NCBI GenBank assembly: GCA_027604185.1
Contig: JADGKB010000121.1
Coordinates: 1-37,683, forward strand
Length of the DNA: 37,683 nt
Source of the DNA: Boothiomyces macroporosus
Lineage: Eukaryota; Chytridiomycota; Chytridiomycetes; Rhizophydiales; Terramycetaceae
Direction: 5' to 3'
The translations under genes and the position numbers were made by a program. Of the stretch, positions 9,544-20,608 are shown piece after piece. Every line of letters begins with the position of its first letter. Position 1 is the stretch's first letter. The notes beneath the pieces are model-generated. The model had not been told where the DNA came from and did not search any database. It saw only the letters and a list, made by a program, of their open reading frames with translations.

Positions 9544-11453
9544 ATGACAAAGAGAGATCTAGAGGAGGAAAGCAGCGATGACGACTTTGGACCAAAGCCA
9601 GCTGGAGAAGAAGAAGACCAAGTGGGTCCTCTGCCAGTAGAAATCAAGAAGCGCAGAGGTATTCAATTATTAATCCAAGTGGATCATGAAGAATTATACC
9701 TCTCTAATTTGCCAAACACCGATTCATATGAAGTATCATTGATGCACAGGGATACAGTGATTCTCGTATTTATTACAAAAACTGATTTCTTGATTACCTG
9801 CTCTGTAGATGGGCATGTAAAGTTTTGGAAAAAAACAGAAAAGGGGATCGAATTCGTCAAGCATTTCAGAGCGCATTTAGGATTAATTACAAGCGGAACT
9901 GTTAGTTTTGACGGGTTACTATTCTGCAGTTGCTCGATTGACAAGACTTTGAAAATCTTTGATGTTGTCAATTTTGATATGATTAATATGATCAAGACAG
10001 AGTATATTCCAAATACCAGTTGTTTTGCATATCAAAAGGGTCAAGCAGTGTCATTATTAGCTGTAACTGGAAAGGAAGACAATCTCATTTACTTTTATGA
10101 TGGTAAAACTTCTCAAGATGTGATTAGAACAATTTCTGTCTTTCAAACTACTTCAATAATACTGTATAACCCAGTATATGATGTAGTACTGGGGTGCGAT
10201 GATCGTGGATTAATCGAATACTTTTCTTTGGATCTAGATTCAGAGACTGGCTTCAAGAAACCAGATAATTTAAAGTGGAAATTAAAATCAGACACAGACT
10301 TGTACGAATTCAAAAAGCAGAGACTAGCACCTACTTCAATCGTATTTTCAAATGATTACAAAATGTTTTCAGTCTGGGAGTTTAAATCAAGAATCCTTCG
10401 AATTTTCAATTTTGAAACTGGTAAAATTATCAAAAAAATCGATGAATCTCTTCAGCTTATTTCTGAAAAACAACAAGAATCTGAAGACCGAATGGATGAT
10501 ATGGAGTTTGGAAGAAGACTGGCTTTGGAAAGAGAATTCGAAAAGCCTGGCCAAGGGCAAACGTGCAATTCATGTTTTGATGAAACAAATACTTTTATCA
10601 TTTACCCTACCATGTTTGGAATCAAGATGGTTAATTTAAAAAATGATAATACCGTATTAATTGGTAAATATGGTTTAACTATAGGTAAATCAGAAACCAT
10701 TAGGTTCATGAATATTTGTTTATACCAAGGACAGCCTAAAAAGAAACAATTAGTAACTGTAGAAATGGCTGCCTCTGAAAATACAGTCCTGCGAGAGTCT
10801 GAAGAAACCGATCCAACTATATTCTGTACCTCTTACAAAAAGAATAGATTCTATTCATTTACCAGAAGAGAGCCTGACTCAAGTGCCACTAGAGATATCT
10901 TTAATGAACGTCCGACAAGAGAAGAAGGTATCATCAACCAACAGAATGAAATCCAACAACAGCACGGGACTGAAGCAATGATTCATACATCTTATGGCGA
11001 TATTATTTTAAGACTGTATCCGGAATATGCACCTAAAGCTTGCCAAAACTTTGTCGAATTATCTCAAAAAGGTAACTTGATGCTAATACAGGTTATTACG
11101 ATGGCTGCCATTTCCATAGAGTAATCAAGAATTTCATGATTCAAACGGGAGATCCGCTTAATGATGGTACAGGTGGTGAAAGTATATTCGGAAAAGATTT
11201 TGAAGACGAATTCCATCCATTTATCAGGCATGATAGACCTTATATGGTATCTATGGCCAACTCTGGGCCAAACACAAACGGCAGTCAGTTTTTCATTACT
11301 GTAGCTCCATGCCCATGGTTAGATAACAAGCACTCTATATTCGGTAAAGCAGTCAGTGGACACGATGTTATCCATCGTATAGAAAACGTTGATACTGACA
11401 AGTACGATCGGCCTTGGGAACCTATTAAAATTATTGGCATTGAAATCAGATAA
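9544..11453 (+). CDS. WD40-repeat peptidyl-prolyl isomerase (PPWD1-type cyclophilin)
   Basis: A nuclear, spliceosome-associated cyclophilin of 629 residues (human PPWD1 is 646). Exons 9544-11071 and 11092-11453 are joined over a 20-nt intron (11072-11091), and the join makes [12 protein letters not shown], an exact cyclophilin motif. The real start is the ATG at 9544; an in-frame TTG lies two codons earlier. The N-terminus is acidic ([13 protein letters not shown]). WD40 repeats occupy roughly residues 60-330 ([16 protein letters not shown], then [16 protein letters not shown]). The isomerase domain spans about residues 477-629, with catalytic Arg519 in FHRVI, then [19 protein letters not shown] and [10 protein letters not shown]. 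All key residues are present, so it should be active. AATAAA (11452-11457) overlaps the stop. Confidence 0.95.
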
Positions 11454-11457
11454 TAAA
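11452..11457 (+). promoter_or_regulatory. AATAAA overlapping the PPWD1-like stop
   Basis: The TAA stop at 11451-11453 contributes the first two bases of AATAAA. Confidence 0.6.
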
Positions 11458-12094
11458 CTAGTGAAATTACATCTCTCTTAGGGTAGCCTTTGCTGATATA
11501 CATGTTCGTTGCCAAGAGCAATTCGCACCCAGTGCCTGATTTCCGCAACTAATATCTGTTGTAATTATACTAAAACGAGGTAATTTTCAGGCATGAAATG
11601 GGTCAAATTGTATGAAAAACTTACCTTCTGTACTTTTTGCCATGTGGGATTTCCATTGGACTAATACCATTACTGTGCTCTCGGCTATCAGCTCATAAAC
11701 AGATGGTCGGTACCAGTAAGTCTTGAACCGCCCATTATTAGACTAGTAACCACGACATTGCTACTACTGAAAAGTTTTTAGCTTATGCTATACTCTAGGA
11801 TTCAATGGCATGTCAGAACAGAATGCTTTGTATATAGTTCAACCTCCTATCACCAGCTCACAAATCGAAATGATTAAAATGCCTCAAGTCCTTAATTTAC
11901 TCAAGTATGGCTGAATCATTTTTAAAGGATTTTTCTCTGAAAATCAATTCTTTATACTTTTCTTTCATTGCCATCCAAGCTTCATCTTTAGAATTAACTC
12001 TTCTTGGCTTTGGAGATTGGATTGAAATTTGGAAACTTTAAGTTGCAAAATTGACAGGATACTCCCTACTTCACATCAATGGAAACTTTTTTTC
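11454..12094. other. Intergenic region with two weak short ORFs
   Basis: No gene can be supported. A 34-codon plus-strand ORF at 11810-11914 (MSEQNALYIVQPPITSSQ...) has plausible amino-acid use but no TATA box or partner exon. A minus-strand open stretch of about 45 codons around 11900-12035 (RRVNSKDEAWMAMKEKYKEL) also reads like protein but lacks an upstream start. Either could be an exon of an unresolved gene. Confidence 0.35.
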
Positions 12095-13301
12095 ATGAAT
12101 TTTTTAATCACCTTCTTTCTTTGGTTTGTCCTTGCTGATGAAGAGCTGAAGCCTATCCAACCAGAGCCAGCTAATCTGCGATGGTACCTGCCAATAACTG
12201 GCCAGCCAATACAATATGTTGGAGTGCAAGAAAAGCGAATAATTGTACACACGAATAACTCATTGTTGGCTGTAAATGCTTCCAATGGAGCTTTTTTGTA
12301 CAATTCCACAATCAAGCAAGACTTTAAGCTAGTCAAATTAGCTGAAAAATCCATTCTTACAATCTCTCTCGGTGATTCAGTGTATTTCGGAATGTGGGAT
12401 TTACAGAACGGTAAAGGATACTTGTGGCTGGATTTAAAAGAATCGCTCGTCAATAATGTGGATATCCTGTTGAAGGATTACGTTTATATCCTGTTGAACG
12501 ATAAAATCATTTGCTTGGATCATGGAGAAATCAAGTTTGTTCATCATGGAAAGGGATACGAGTTCCTGGAATACAGACAGGACTTGATGGCGATAGGACA
12601 CCACGCGAATCACCTAGTGTTTACTAAAATTGATGAAGATGGAAAAAAGATTGATGATTTGGATTACCAAGTGCCTATATCCACCAATCCTCAATTCATA
12701 GTACTTGGTGATAACGAATTCTTGCTTTGGATAGATCATAATACACTGTATGGATTGAACATGTACAGCAATGAACTACTAGATTTCCAAGTGTTTGATG
12801 ATATAAAAGACTTTGATAAAATGGAAAAAGAGTTGATTTTGATTGATCAGAAAACAAACAGTGTGATAATCTCACTTCCAGATTTCTATGTCTTGATGCA
12901 TATATTTAATCCACAAGATCCTTATATTGAGTATCATGATCTAGAAAGGAACGGAAAGAGTATCTTTATATTCAGAGATGAAAACAAGGACCGCCCGACA
13001 CTAGGACGCATATACCAACTCCAAGGCGTATATATACTTGATTTACTAGATCCAATGACGGGTACTCTCTATTAACAAAGGTTCCTTATTGCAAAACTAT
13101 TATTTAGAAAACAAGTTTCATGTAAAGATTGAAAAAGGATGGATCAACACGTTTATGGTTGATTTAAACAGCTACGCGTTTAATCTGGTGGTATTCTATA
13201 GCCAGGGAATGTGCAGCTTTAGGATGGAGGATTACATGCTTGACGAGCATGTTTATGAACAAGAGTATCTTCAAATGAAGATGGATCATGATGAACTGTA
13301 A
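12095..13301 (+). CDS. EMC1-propeller-like soluble ER protein ending in HDEL
   Basis: 395 residues from exons 12095-13061 and 13081-13301, with a 19-nt intron (13062-13080). The start at 12095 opens a clean signal peptide (MNFLITFFLWFVLA). An earlier in-frame codon at 12029 is TTG, and the ATG at 12079 is out of frame. The last four residues (392-395) are HDEL, the fungal ER-retrieval signal, so the protein should be retained in the ER lumen. The body is made of beta-rich, PQQ-like blade repeats (RIIVHTNNSLLAVNASNGAFLY; YILLNDKIICLDHGEIKFV). This resembles the luminal propeller of EMC1, the ER membrane complex scaffold, but the EMC1 C-terminal DUF1620 part and membrane anchor are absent. It is either a cut-down EMC1 or an unrelated luminal propeller. 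AATAAA at 13300-13305 overlaps the stop. Confidence 0.7.
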
Positions 13302-13305
13302 TAAA
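13300..13305 (+). promoter_or_regulatory. AATAAA overlapping the HDEL-protein stop
   Basis: The stop TAA at 13299-13301 is followed by TAAA, making AATAAA from inside the stop codon. Confidence 0.6.
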
Positions 13306-14832
13306 CTTAAAGTTGATGTTTGTATATGATGAATTGTAATAATCAAGTGGTACTAGCGATACTAGTGCGATATAAATGCAGATAAATTACAGATATTGTG
13401 CACTGATTTGCATAGAAATTGCTTCAAGAAAACAAATGTATAGATGAATAGTACTCTATATTTTGAATATATTTTCTTGGCATTTCTGATTTAATGTTTA
13501 TGTCAATTAAAGCAATCTTTGTCTTTGTTTATTTCCCAATTCTAATCTGATTAAATAATGATGAAAATGAGTATAAGTGATTGTTTAGCACTTTTTAAAT
13601 GGCTGGATGTTACGTAAGCAAATATTAACTTTTATCTCTGAGCAGACTTTTTCTTTGTAGGAAATGAAACTAGAGGTTACTTTTCCTGTAAAGATGGTTT
13701 GTTCATTGGCTGTATTCGATTAATGCCGCATTAATTTACGCGCCGTTTGATACTGATTATGCAAACTGCTCTTTCCTGGTATCGGATTATTCAGTCAATA
13801 GGAAGTGTGCTGTGAAAAGTGGAGAGTAGGGAATGCTTTTTGGAGAAATGTTTCCCAGATTGTAGTAGACCTTGGAAACGTGAGAATATGTAAAAGATTT
13901 ATAATGAAGACTGTGAGAATAATTCTCGTATAATAGAGTGAGATCAAGTTAACGATTTCCTCCTATTTCGAAATACCAGTTTATTTACTTTCACTGATGA
14001 CAGTAGAAAATTGTAGAGTTTAATCAATAATCATCAGTCGGGAAAATTATATCCTATTGATTGAGGAGATAATTGAAAATAATCATGGTAACCCAATTCC
14101 ACTCTATTTTTTGTAGTTGGTTTTGCTTTCGACTGACTCCCTCCTAGACCAAGTCACTCCTGATGATATACAGACTGTGATACACTTGATTATCCAATAC
14201 TTGATCTCTCTATCGTCGATCATTCATCCAAAGCCATGGTGTTGCCATCGTAAAATTTGACTTGATTTTCATCTCTTTAAAATGAGGCAACTCCTAATTC
14301 ATGCAAATGAAAATTTTCAATTAGTTTCTAATATTTTCATTCCTACTATTGTAGACTGCATTATAGTTTATTCAATTTATCCGCGTTCGTAGGGATGATG
14401 GTTGGTCATACTGATCAGATAAAGATATTTGTTACCAAATCAATCTAAAATGCTTGAAAATATTATTTGCAAGTTTATTATCAAAATATCTTTTTAATCG
14501 CAAGTTGTTTTTGCATTGCGCACACACGACTACACATACTCGTTGATGTAACTAGAAACAAAAACCAAGTTACCAGATCTTTAGAATTTCAATATTTAAC
14601 ATTTTTATTCTTTAATTTTTTATTGCGTTTGCGACTCTTTGAAGGCAATTATTCCATTGATTCAAGGACAAAGAGAGAATGGAAGCCAAGAAGAGTTCAA
14701 AGGATTCTAACACTCTCGATTTCTTACAGGGTGACAGAAAAGAGTATCAATTGATCAGGTGTTATTTTGGAGGATAAGAATGGTCATGTGTGTTTATATT
14801 AAAACGCGAGCCTCAGATTGTTTACCAAAAAC
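13302..14832. other. Long AT-rich intergenic region
   Basis: About 1.5 kb, the longest apparently empty stretch. An ORF at 14467-14754 begins at TTG and is low in information. A 32-codon ORF from the ATG at 14679 (MEAKKSSKDSNTLDFLQGDR) reads like protein and could be a short leader or first exon, but I found no frame-consistent ultrashort intron linking it to the gene at 14833. TTTATATTAAAA at 14793-14804 is the likely core promoter of that gene. Confidence 0.4.
14793..14804 (+). promoter_or_regulatory. TATA-like element of the exon-repeat coiled-coil gene
   Basis: TTTATATTAAAA lies about 30-40 bases before the ATG at 14833. Confidence 0.4.
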
Positions 14833-16100
14833 ATGAATACGATTGCCTTTGGACTAAAACTGTGGAGAAAGACCAAATTTGGAAGAAGGGTATTTGACTC
14901 TGTTGAAACTGCTGCGGTCCTTACTGACGTACTCTTGGAGTACAACGAAATCCCATTCAAAACAAGATTTGAAGATTTCTTTGAAGGCTACAGAGCCAAG
15001 AAGGAAACGATGGTAAGCAAGATTAATTACAGGAAATAGTAAACAAATCCAAAGCTAAGCTGCTGCTTGAAGAAAAGGAACAAAAACTAGTTGCAACTGA
15101 AAAACTGCTCGCGGCTTCGTTGCAAAGGGAAGACGCTTTACATCAAAAGCTAAAGGTAACTGTAACTAACACTAGAAAACAAAAAAAGAGGCTGATGAAC
15201 GCGCTGTTGGTTTGGCTGTCGTCGTATCTAACCAGACAAGTAACATTGATCGATTGTTGCATAAGCATGATAAAATTGTAAAAACTTGTGAACAAGAATA
15301 CAAGGTAAATGGTTTTTAATAAGAATATGAAATCATTTCTTCAGACTGTTACTGATGAAGCCGAACAAGATCGCGAGGTATTTTGTGTTTAACAAGAACA
15401 ATATGCATTTGCTCCACAAAGCTACTGAACAGTTATCTGTAATGAGTGCAATCGCCCAAGGGCTTAGATCCAAGAATATCGAAATTGCCGCAAAGGGCAA
15501 CACCCAATTAAAGGTAATTGTTTTCTAATCAGAACTTGGAACAAAAACTGGTGGAGACAGTGCAGCAACTGTCTGTTGTAACGGCCATTGCAAGTGGTCT
15601 CAAAGAAAAGAACTTGGAGCTTGTGGAAAACCACACAGCTCAAACCGAGGTAAGACTTTGTTAATTATTCCTAGGCGCTCGAAAATACAATAAAAGTCAC
15701 CACCCAGAAATTGTCTGAGGTAACCGCGATGGCAGAGTCCTTGAAGATACAAAACAATGATATTACCGAAAAAAGCAGCGAAAGAGTAAAGGTAATTGTT
15801 TGCTAATCAGACTCTTGAAAATACAGTCGCACAGACTGCAAAACAATTGTCTGAAGCTACTGGCGTTGCTCTGGCACTGTATCAGGAAATCTTGGAGAAA
15901 GAAGAAGGATGGGAAAAGTTGCAAAAACAATATACTTACAAGATAACCTACCTCCACCAACTTCTGAAGGATTTCATCGAAGATTCCGATTCGGGTAGGT
16001 ATTTCTAATATTAGCTACTGATTCGCAGCCGACCAAGGACAAAATGGTTCACCAAGATAGCACTGAGACTATTGCCGAAGTACTCGACCGAGACACATAA
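14833..16100 (+). CDS. Coiled-coil protein built from 39-residue exon repeats
   Basis: A predicted 368-residue, almost wholly helical protein with no signal peptide or membrane helix; function unknown. Nine exons: 14833-15012, 15033-15155, 15176-15304, 15324-15377, 15397-15513, 15533-15649, 15675-15791, 15811-15994, 16015-16100. Introns are 20, 20, 19, 19, 19, 25, 19 and 20 nt. Seven of the eight are in phase 0. Exons 5, 6 and 7 are each exactly 117 nt and encode aligned 39-residue repeats (residues 163-201, 202-240, 241-279) sharing QLSxxxAIAxGL / KLSEVTAMAESL at the same positions. Exon 8 starts as a fourth repeat (TLENTVAQTAKQLSEATGVA) and then diverges. The introns after exons 5 and 7 differ at one base. 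The N-terminus (FGLKLWRKTKFGRR) is basic. A membrane-curving or scaffold helical protein is possible, but no family is recognised. Confidence 0.75.
15397..15810 (+). repeat. Tandem exon-plus-intron repeat units of the coiled-coil gene
   Basis: Three successive units, each a 117-nt exon followed by an ultrashort intron (19, 25 and 19 nt): 15397-15532, 15533-15674 and 15675-15810. A degenerate fourth exon begins at 15811. Coding divergence is high, but the register and exon length are exact. Confidence 0.8.
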
Positions 16101-16102
16101 GG

Positions 16103-16131
16103 TACGAGTTGCTAAAATAGCAATCCTCGTA
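16103..16131. repeat. Inverted repeat just 3' of the coiled-coil gene
   Basis: TACGAGTTGCT (16103-16113) can pair with AGCAA and CTCGTA (16119-16131) around an AAAAT loop, with a two-base bulge (TC). This gives 11 base pairs, two bases after the stop codon. No AATAAA is close, so it may be a 3'-UTR structure, or chance. Confidence 0.4.
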
Positions 16132-16263
16132 TGATACCTAGTTTATTAATATACATTCCATTACTATTAAATCGTTTTAAAATTCAGTGATATGCTCGCT
16201 CGCTAACAGAAAGGTATTATTCCCGATTTGCGGTCCATGTGAAATTTTTCTTGTCCAAATTCA

Positions 16264-19200
16264 ATGCTTTTGGCACTTTCGTTCCCAATTGTATATGGAT
16301 TGGAGTTTTACGGTTACAATGCCACCATACAATCAGTCCACAAACAGGATGTGTTGATTGCTACTGGGTGTAGATTTGACTCACGAGGTCATTCCGTGGT
16401 TACCGAAACCTGCATTGAAAAGTGTTTGGATACACCTGGATGTACGGCAATATCCTATATCTCCACCAACTGCACCTTATATTCCAAACAGCTTCCGAGT
16501 GAATTGATACAAAGCGAGGGAAATTGCGGATATATAATGGATAGAAATCCCGCATGCCACATTAATACAAACGTAGAGTGCTATAAAAGGAACAAGATCC
16601 AATTTACGTTTAATTCAAAGTGCTTGATATTCAAAAATGAACAGTTTCTAGTCGATGATTGCTCGGATGCTGCCCAATGGGAATTTCAATTCAAGGATTT
16701 CTTGTTCAACATTAGACTAGCAGGAACGGATTTATGCATACGCAACGATTTTATATTAGCTTTGGACAAGTGCGGGGATCCTAGTTGGATACTAACAGTA
16801 CGAGGCAATAATTATGCGATTCAAAACTTTGCTAGTCAGTGTATTGGATCCAGTGGACAAATATCCTTTGTTTGCTACAAGTCAGAGTTCATTGTTATTG
16901 ATGGGATCATTGATGATGCTCGGTTTAAAGGAGTCAGTTTATTGGCTACAGACAGCATTGCGATGGGTCCTTGCACATTTTACTTTTTGGAATTCAATGG
17001 ATGGGATGTTATGCCTGAAGGGTGTATTCAAAAGTGTATCGAAAAGAGTATTTAGAATTAACTGAAAGATTGTACTGCAATATCATGGGGAACTTCTTAC
17101 TGTTATTTGGGGATGGGTAACCTTGACGAGTATTACTTTATCCCAACGAATGGAAAATCAGATACTTTTTGCGGGTAAGATTTTGAGGGCTTAGATAGAT
17201 TTTATTACAAGGACAAGTGTGCATTGAAGAATGGGAATATCGACTGTAATAGAATAGACAGTCACGTTCCAGTAGAATATGCATACCACCAAATGATCGT
17301 ACAAAATGATTTTATATACTCATACTGTCGAATTCAAGGGGAGCCCTACAAAAAATTGAAACTGGGTGGAGAGGAATGTGTAAAGAGTTGTAAAGCTGAC
17401 CCACTTTGTACGGCGGTATCTATTAGTGATTGGGATGTATGTCTTCTTTACAGCTCATCTATCTATTATTATACGATTGAGTTCATGAGTGATGATTTGT
17501 ATTCGCCATTCATGTGCGGCTTCTTTTTATCTCGCCAATCAATATGTCATATAAACGAAAATATAGTAGCTTGCGATTCGTAACTAAACAACCGTTAACT
17601 ATAGTGATTTTTCGTTGAACTACCTCAGTTTTGAAATGTATAAGGTTGACGACTATGTAACCACCTCCAACTGCATGATTTATGGTGATTCATTTCAGAA
17701 TTCTACTGATACAGATTGTTTGCGACGATGCCATGATAATTTGGGGTGTCGCTCTTTTACGTATCATGGTTCTACATGTTACTTGTTTGAATGGAGACTG
17801 GAGTACTATAGTATACTAAATCAACAGAACGCGCTGTGCGGGTACTAATTTCTCACTCAGGTTTATAATTTCAAGAAATCCAGAATGTATCAGAGTAGAA
17901 CACGAGTATTATTGCCCTCCTATTCAGCATATAGGGCCTCCATCGTAAGTTTCGATTAACTAGAATATCATATGAAATCAATAATGTTTCTTTTGTGCAA
18001 TCCACTGCTCCCGATACTTTTAGCAGCAATTGCTTCATACCTGAGCAGATTGCTCCTCTCAAAAATGTCCCCTCTGATTGCCCCGAATCTTGTTTCAATA
18101 ACCCTTGTAATTTCGATTAATTTAGTGTGCACAGGGTTTGTGTTTATTAGTTATGTTTGCTATCTGTATTACGTCCCAATTCCATATATAACAATTAAAC
18201 CATTACCACCGAACGTAACCATGGATCTTCCAGGGGACAAATTCAATTGTGGGTAAGCATTGTTTAAAAAGGTTTGTCCCAGATAGAAATGTTTGCACTG
18301 ATGAATCTGCATGCAGAGAAATCCTCCATTCCAAACCTGAATTGCCGAATAGCACAATATACAATGGTGTCTTTTTCGAACAGACAATTATCCCTCAATT
18401 TTCAAAGATATTGGACGTATGGATTGGAAAGTTCGATTTTATATACTCAAATCAGACAGTCTACACTGGAAACTGTTCATTAGAGGGTACTCGAATACAA
18501 GCATTCCAGAGTAACCAAACTAACTGTCTAAATACTGCAGTTCAAAATAGTAGAAAGTTATTAACGTAGATTTAAAGTATTTCATGTATGAAAACAATGA
18601 ATGCAGCATTTTCAACACGTTTAAAGTAAAAGCGGGCAATAGCACCTGTGGGTAAAGAGGGGTTAATGTTAGATTGGTGTACCAGAATGCTGACTGCTAC
18701 TTTAATTCGACGTTAGAATGCTTTGAGCTACCCCCTAACAAACTAATTAGTTTGAACGATATCAACTTCAACATGACAGAATATGAGGATATAAGGTTCC
18801 TCGACAAATGCAGGTTCTATTCTTATTCCAACAAAATATTCCATTTTTTGAAAATGAAGGAATGTGCTAAACTATGTTCATCAATGGAGACTTGCTTTTC
18901 CTTTTCATGGGCACCGTGGGGAGAATGCTATACGTATAGTTACGATATGAGTCTAACAATTGTTGGGCCAGATAATGCAAATTGGACATGTGGATATATA
19001 GAATCTCGAAATGGATGTGAACTGAATAATGGGGCCATTAGTTGCCACACACTTGTAACGAATACAAGTACTACTATCTCGAGTATTAACGGCTGGACGC
19101 CGTTATCAGTGGCAACATCTATTGCATCGGAAACATCAATGGTTATCACTGCATCCAAAGAATTTACTCCCCCAGAAACACCTATCATTTCCCCAAACTC

Positions 19201-20372
19201 TGACATTGCTGGTGTTAAACTTCAATCAAACACGATTATTGTTGATCAATCTACAAGTATTGCACGGCAAATTGTTAAAACGAATACACTGATGCCGACA
19301 ATAATTGAACATCCTGGAAATGGAGGTAGTAACTCGGACAGTTCTACTAAGTTGCTCACCGCAGTCATCGGAATATGTGTACTAGTTATTATTGTTTCAA
19401 TTACAACACTTCACTTTTACTACAAGCATCCTAAAGAACTAGATCAAACCAGTCTTGGAGTTTCCAATGATTCAGGATTAAATCCAAACTCTCCGTTCAA
19501 GTACACTTCTCAAAGTATCAGATTCATATCTTTTGATTCTGAACAACGGAATCGAATTCCAAAAGGGCTAAAAGAGCTTGAACCGGTAATCTATTCGCAA
19601 GAGTCTTCAACAAATGGAATTACTCAAAGAAAGTATGACGTCTCTCAGCAATCAAGTTATCGTTCACAAAGTCAGAAACCTATATCAAGCAACCCTAGCA
19701 TGAGGAAACTCAACGAAATGTTTGGTATAATCGCCAGCACACTCCAAACTATTCCTGTTAATCAATATCAATACAGGGATGAAAAGAGTATTTATTTATT
19801 CACAAATTCGAGTGGAATCGGATTGTTTGTAGAATTGATAGAACAAATGTTGTTTACACCAGGGAGTTGCAGGGTTGGTGTTTTTAATGTAGGTTAAACA
19901 TGCATATGATAATGGGAATGTACACGTCAGCAAATATCAAGAAGTTTCAATTGTAAAGCATCTGTACAATGGCTTCTTTTTGACTACTGACAATTTAGCT
20001 CTTCCTATCTCATTGATTCCTGTTGATGAGATTCCATCATTCATTCTTGTGCTAAGTACTGAAGATGAACAAGCAAATCTGGACCACCAGGTTATCAATT
20101 ATGCTATCGAAAACTATCCAGAAAAGATTCTAATCAATATATTACCAAGATTTGAAATTCTGTCCCCGGCAAACTACATGCAAGATGGAATATTCAAATC
20201 TCTGTCTGATTCAAAAATAATACTCATCAAAGGAGATGACAGGATGATCAAGCAAGTGTCTCATTACTTGGATGGAATTACAGATAAAATATGGAGTTAT
20301 TTTGACAAGACAATTGTAGATGATAATTTTAGAGTAGAAGAGTGTCTCCAATCTTATTATCCATTTGAATAA
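16264..20372 (+). CDS. Multi-module PAN/Apple-like single-pass receptor
   Basis: A predicted 1300-residue type I membrane protein. Exons: 16264-17047, 17069-17174, 17199-17579, 17605-17841, 17861-17944, 17964-18106, 18126-18252, 18272-18549, 18570-18651, 18673-19873, 19893-20372. Introns are 21, 24, 25, 19, 19, 19, 19, 20, 21 and 19 nt. A signal peptide (MLLALSFPIVYG) starts the protein. The ectodomain (to about residue 965) holds about seven Cys-rich modules recurring as CxxxC...C...CG[FYL]xxxRxxC, for example ETCIEKCLDTPGCTAISY, which matches PAN/Apple folds for carbohydrate or protein binding. A helix (LLTAVIGICVLVIIVSITTL, about 967-990) is followed by a cytoplasmic tail of about 310 residues. 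The tail ends in an alternating strand/helix region (KSIYLFTNSSGIGLF; SFILVLSTEDEQ; KILINILPRF; KIILIKGDD) of unknown family; a TIR/SEFIR-like fold is only a guess. The last intron uses an unusual GTTGG donor. Confidence 0.8.
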
Positions 20373-20608
20373 ATTGTATTTTCAAGTGGTAATTGTAGCG
20401 AGCAGTATAGTGCTTGCAGTTTGATTTAACCTAGTATCTGGAACGCCCAAGAGTTATTCGACCGATATTACATTTTTATTGCTCAGAGTCAAGTGTATAT
20501 ATCAGCTGCTTACAGAAGTTGAATCCATTCAAGCAATGTACAGATTCTAAGTGGATACCAAAACTATTTGTAAACAATATTGAAATGCATGCTTTTTTAT
20601 TAAAACAC

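Noticed and set aside
11700..11760. tRNA-like B-box (ggttcaagact) on the minus strand
   Set aside because: The T-stem does not pair (C-T and G-T mismatches) and no A-box or acceptor stem fits.
12029..12094. Start of the HDEL protein at 12029
   Set aside because: The codon is TTG; the ATG at 12095 opens a perfect signal peptide.
14467..14754. 95-codon plus-strand ORF
   Set aside because: Begins at TTG and has low-information composition; the ATG at 14679 uses another frame.
15305..15344. A 40-nt intron in the coiled-coil gene, by analogy with Ku80
   Set aside because: The second half does not start with GT, and the 19-nt version keeps a good helical frame.
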